8,466 bases of DNA from Acidobacteriota bacterium (GTDB taxonomy: Bacteria; Acidobacteriota; Terriglobia; Terriglobales; Acidobacteriaceae): contig JAJXUS010000072.1 of assembly GCA_021782675.1 (NCBI GenBank), positions 1 to 8,466 on the forward strand. The letters are read 5' to 3'. The position numbers and the translations under genes are program-made. The notes beneath the pieces are model-generated. The model worked only from the letters and a program-made list of their open reading frames with translations. It was not told the origin of the DNA and ran no database searches. How positions within the stretch are numbered: the stretch's first letter is position 1; each line of letters opens with the position of its first letter. This document shows, one piece after another, positions 6,585 through 8,466 of the stretch.

Positions 6585-6587
6585 CGT
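6575..6587. repeat. Perfect 13-bp palindrome over the -10 box, operator candidate
   Basis: ACGTAT at 6575-6580 and ATACGT at 6582-6587 are exact inverted arms around one T. A wider pair, ACGAACG-side bases 6571-6577 against CGTTC/TTCGT at 6592-6598, adds partial symmetry. Its position over the regulator's TATAAT would suit repression or autoregulation. Confidence 0.5.
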
Positions 6588-6593
6588 CATTTT

Positions 6594-6682
6594 CGTTCAT
6601 ATAAATCCTTTCGCTGCAATGGTTTACATGGAAGCGCCCGGATTTACCGTAAGTGCCTTGTAACGTTCATATCAGATTCATA
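6594..6682 (+). repeat. TTCATA direct repeats, OmpR/PhoB-type spacing
   Basis: CGTTCATAT occurs at 6594-6602 and again at 6664-6672, 70 bp apart. TTCATA occurs at 6596-6601, 6666-6671 and 6677-6682. The last two are separated by 5 bp, an 11-bp period, as in binding sites of OmpR/PhoB-type winged-helix proteins. TAACGT also repeats at 6661 and 6681. The repeats lie in an AT-rich island between divergent genes. Confidence 0.45.
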
Positions 6683-6686
6683 ACGT
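6658..6686 (+). promoter_or_regulatory. Possible promoter of the TonB-dependent receptor gene
   Basis: TTGTAA (6658-6663) and TAACGT (6681-6686) are separated by 17 bp. They match the -35 and -10 consensus at four and three of six positions. Transcription would begin near 6693, giving a leader of about 80 bases. The match is modest. Confidence 0.35.
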
Positions 6687-6772
6687 CTTTAACGGATTGG
6701 AAACAAGCCCGAACCCGCTCTGAAATTCCAAGTGCGGCGAGTGGTGTTTCCAAAGGGAGGCGGAACACCGTG

Positions 6773-8466
6773 ATGGAAAAAGGAAACCGCGTGGCGAAAC
6801 GCGGAAAAGAAATTCTTCAGGGATTGGGACGGCCAGTACTTCTGATGGCTCTCCTGGTTCTCTTCACCTCGGCGGCCATCGGTCAGCTGACAACGGCAGA
6901 CATCCTGGGAACGGTGACCGACCAGACCGGCGCCACCGTTCCGAACGCGACCGTCACGCTTACGAATCTTGGAACGAATGACAAGCGCACCGCGACCACA
7001 GACGCCAGCGGAAGCTACATTTTCCCGCTGCTGCTCGTGGGCCACTATTCCGTATCGGCTATGGCCACAGGATTTCAGACCACAGCCCAAGAAATCTCGG
7101 TAGAAGCCGGCGACCGCGCCCGTGCCGATTTCCACCTGCAGCCTGGCGCCACCTCGACGACGGTGAACGTGCAGTCGACCACTCCGCTGCTCCAGGCCGA
7201 CAGTTCCACCGTGAGTTCGACCGTAACGTCTCAGGCCGTGGCGGACCTGCCGTTGAACGGCCGCAACTTCGTCAACCTGGTTCAGTTGGTTCCGGGCGCC
7301 AATCCGGGCCCCGGCAACGGATTGACCAGCGGCCAGCGCCCGGACGATCGGCGTCCGACTGCCGGATTCTCGGTGAATGGACAAGATGACACGCTGAATA
7401 ACTACACCATTGATGGTATCGACAACAACGAAAGAATTATCGGCACCATCGGCGTTCGGCCGAACATCGAGGGCATTCAGGAGATCTCGATTGAGACCAA
7501 CGAATATGCCCCGGAAGCGGGGCGTACCGCTGGCGGCGTGGTGAACATCGTCACCAAGTCCGGAACCAATCAGTTCCACGGCTCACTGTATGAGTATTTC
7601 CGCAACGACGTTTTCGACGCGCGCAACTACTACACAACCTCCTCGGTAGTCGCCGGCAACCCCGAGCTGCGCCAGAACCAATTCGGCGGCAGCCTGGGTG
7701 GCCCGATCTGGAAGAACAAGACATTCTTCTTCGGCGATTATGAAGGTTTCCGGTTGGTGCAGGCCTTGAATAACCCATACATCAGCACGGTTCCCACGGT
7801 GGCCCAATATGACGATATTCACGGCATTAACGGCGGGACGCCGGAGGCCCTTGTTGCCGCGGGGAACGGCACCAAGGGGTTACCAGTCAATCCCATCATG
7901 CTCAATTATCTGAGCCTGTTTCCGCTGCCGAACGTAGCTGGCACCAATGGTGGAGTCACCAATAACTACGTCAGCGATGGCGTGAAGACACAGTTCAGCA
8001 CCACGTTCGATGGTCGCATTGATCATCGGTTCAACGATAACAACCTGTTCTACGGCCGCTATACCTACAATAAAGTGACGACATTCACCCCGGCGCAGTT
8101 GCCGGCAGTCACCACGGGTCCGTTTGCGGGCGTCTATGCCGGTGGCGGGAGGTACAACTTCTCGGGCGCCGCAACTGACTTCGCCAATCAGTTCGGATTC
8201 AACTTTACCCACATCTTCAGCCCCAACCTTGTCCTCGACCTGAAAGCTGGATATACCCGCATCAACAATCTCTCCACTCCTCTGAATTACGGGAGGAACG
8301 TGGATACGGAGTTCGGGTTTGGTTCGAACATGAACTTCAACCAGCAGGCGTCCGGCTTGACCCCGATCGGAATCAACAACTTCGAAGATCTCGGCGACGG
8401 CGCTTACGTTCCGCTGAACGACATCGATAACACCTTCCAATACCTGGGAATCCTGATTTGGACCAA
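6773..8466 (+). CDS. Oar-type TonB-dependent receptor with carboxypeptidase-regulatory-like domain (3' end cut by window)
   Basis: This is an outer-membrane receptor of the large Oar-like class expanded in Acidobacteriota. 564 codons are visible with no stop, so the gene continues past the window; relatives are usually about 1000 residues or more. A signal peptide (hydrophobic core about 20-36, cleavage near AIG-Q, 37/38) precedes a carboxypeptidase-regulatory-like beta-sandwich (about 43-122: ILGTVTDQTGATVPNATVTL, then DASGSYIFPLL). The plug domain (about 128-265) contains VADLPLNGRNFVNLVQLVPG, YTIDGIDNNE and AGGVVNIVTKSGTNQFHG. Beta-barrel strands follow from about 268, with GGSLGGPIWKNKTFFFGDYEG typical of the class. 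The strong site GGGAGG (6755-6760) lies 12 bases before ATG 6773 and 9 before the adjacent GTG 6770, so the start may be either. It is divergent from the regulator candidate. The substrate is unknown; glycan or peptide uptake is common for the class. Confidence 0.93.
   Translation, partial: MEKGNRVAKRGKEILQGLGRPVLLMALLVLFTSAAIGQLTTADILGTVTDQTGATVPNATVTLTNLGTNDKRTATTDASGSYIFPLLLVGHYSVSAMATGFQTTAQEISVEAGDRARADFHLQPGATSTTVNVQSTTPLLQADSSTVSSTVTSQAVADLPLNGRNFVNLVQLVPGANPGPGNGLTSGQRPDDRRPTAGFSVNGQDDTLNNYTIDGIDNNERIIGTIGVRPNIEGIQEISIETNEYAPEAGRTAGGVVNIVTKSGTNQFHGSLYEYFRNDVFDARNYYTTSSVVAGNPELRQNQFGGSLGGPIWKNKTFFFGDYEGFRLVQALNNPYISTVPTVAQYDDIHGINGGTPEALVAAGNGTKGLPVNPIMLNYLSLFPLPNVAGTNGGVTNNYVSDGVKTQFSTTFDGRIDHRFNDNNLFYGRYTYNKVTTFTPAQLPAVTTGPFAGVYAGGGRYNFSGAATDFANQFGFNFTHIFSPNLVLDLKAGYTRINNLSTPLNYGRNVDTEFGFGSNMNFNQQASGLTPIGINNFEDLGDGAYVPLNDIDNTFQYLGILIWT

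Noticed and set aside
6562..6590. TTGACG at 6562-6567 as the -35 of a rightward promoter
   Set aside because: No -10-like hexamer lies at 16-18 bp; the TATTAT and TATACG nearby are only 10-13 bp away.
6689..7579. 296-codon minus-strand frame opposite the TonB-dependent receptor
   Set aside because: The plus strand encodes an unmistakable signal peptide, regulatory-like domain and plug over the same bases; the antisense frame has no family features.

Overview
The window looks like part of an Acidobacteriota chromosome (Terriglobia / Acidobacteriaceae-like). It is GC-rich. Its right end carries an Oar-type TonB-dependent receptor with an N-terminal carboxypeptidase-regulatory-like domain. Divergent to that is a membrane-anchored protein with the 'LPxGSYVPxF' N-terminal domain that I associate mainly with Acidobacteriota. 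The genus cannot be fixed from this sequence alone. No rRNA, tRNA, CRISPR array or transposase was seen.

Left part (1-2089). A bactofilin cytoskeletal gene is closed by a clean rho-independent terminator. After about 310 bases without a gene comes a Kch-like six-helix potassium channel with a C-terminal RCK domain. Its selectivity filter reads TMGYYG where family members have TVGYGD. A Shine-Dalgarno-like GGGAG stands before an internal Met at the start of the RCK domain, so the gene may also make a soluble RCK protein.

Middle part (2197-5023). Four genes lie in the same direction and look like a redox module: an MsrQ/ferric-reductase-like heme b membrane protein, a second four-helix cytochrome b of the type paired with molybdoenzymes, a Tat-exported MsrP/YedY-like molybdopterin oxidoreductase coupled to the cytochrome by an ATGA overlap, and a small exported Cys-rich TRASH/YHS-like metal-binding protein. 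Having two different membrane cytochromes beside one periplasmic molybdoenzyme is unusual. A strong palindrome lies between the first two genes. The cytochrome gene may be leaderless: an extended -10 box ends six bases before its GTG.

Right part (5171-8466). A one-component membrane regulator candidate (winged-helix-like N-terminus, one membrane helix, extracytoplasmic C-terminus) is transcribed leftward. It is divergent from the TonB-dependent receptor, which is cut off by the window end. The AT-rich spacer between them holds a consensus TATAAT -10 box inside a perfect 13-bp palindrome. It also holds TTCATA direct repeats spaced 11 bp apart, the spacing used by OmpR/PhoB-type winged helices. 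This suggests, without proving it, that the regulator controls the receptor and itself.
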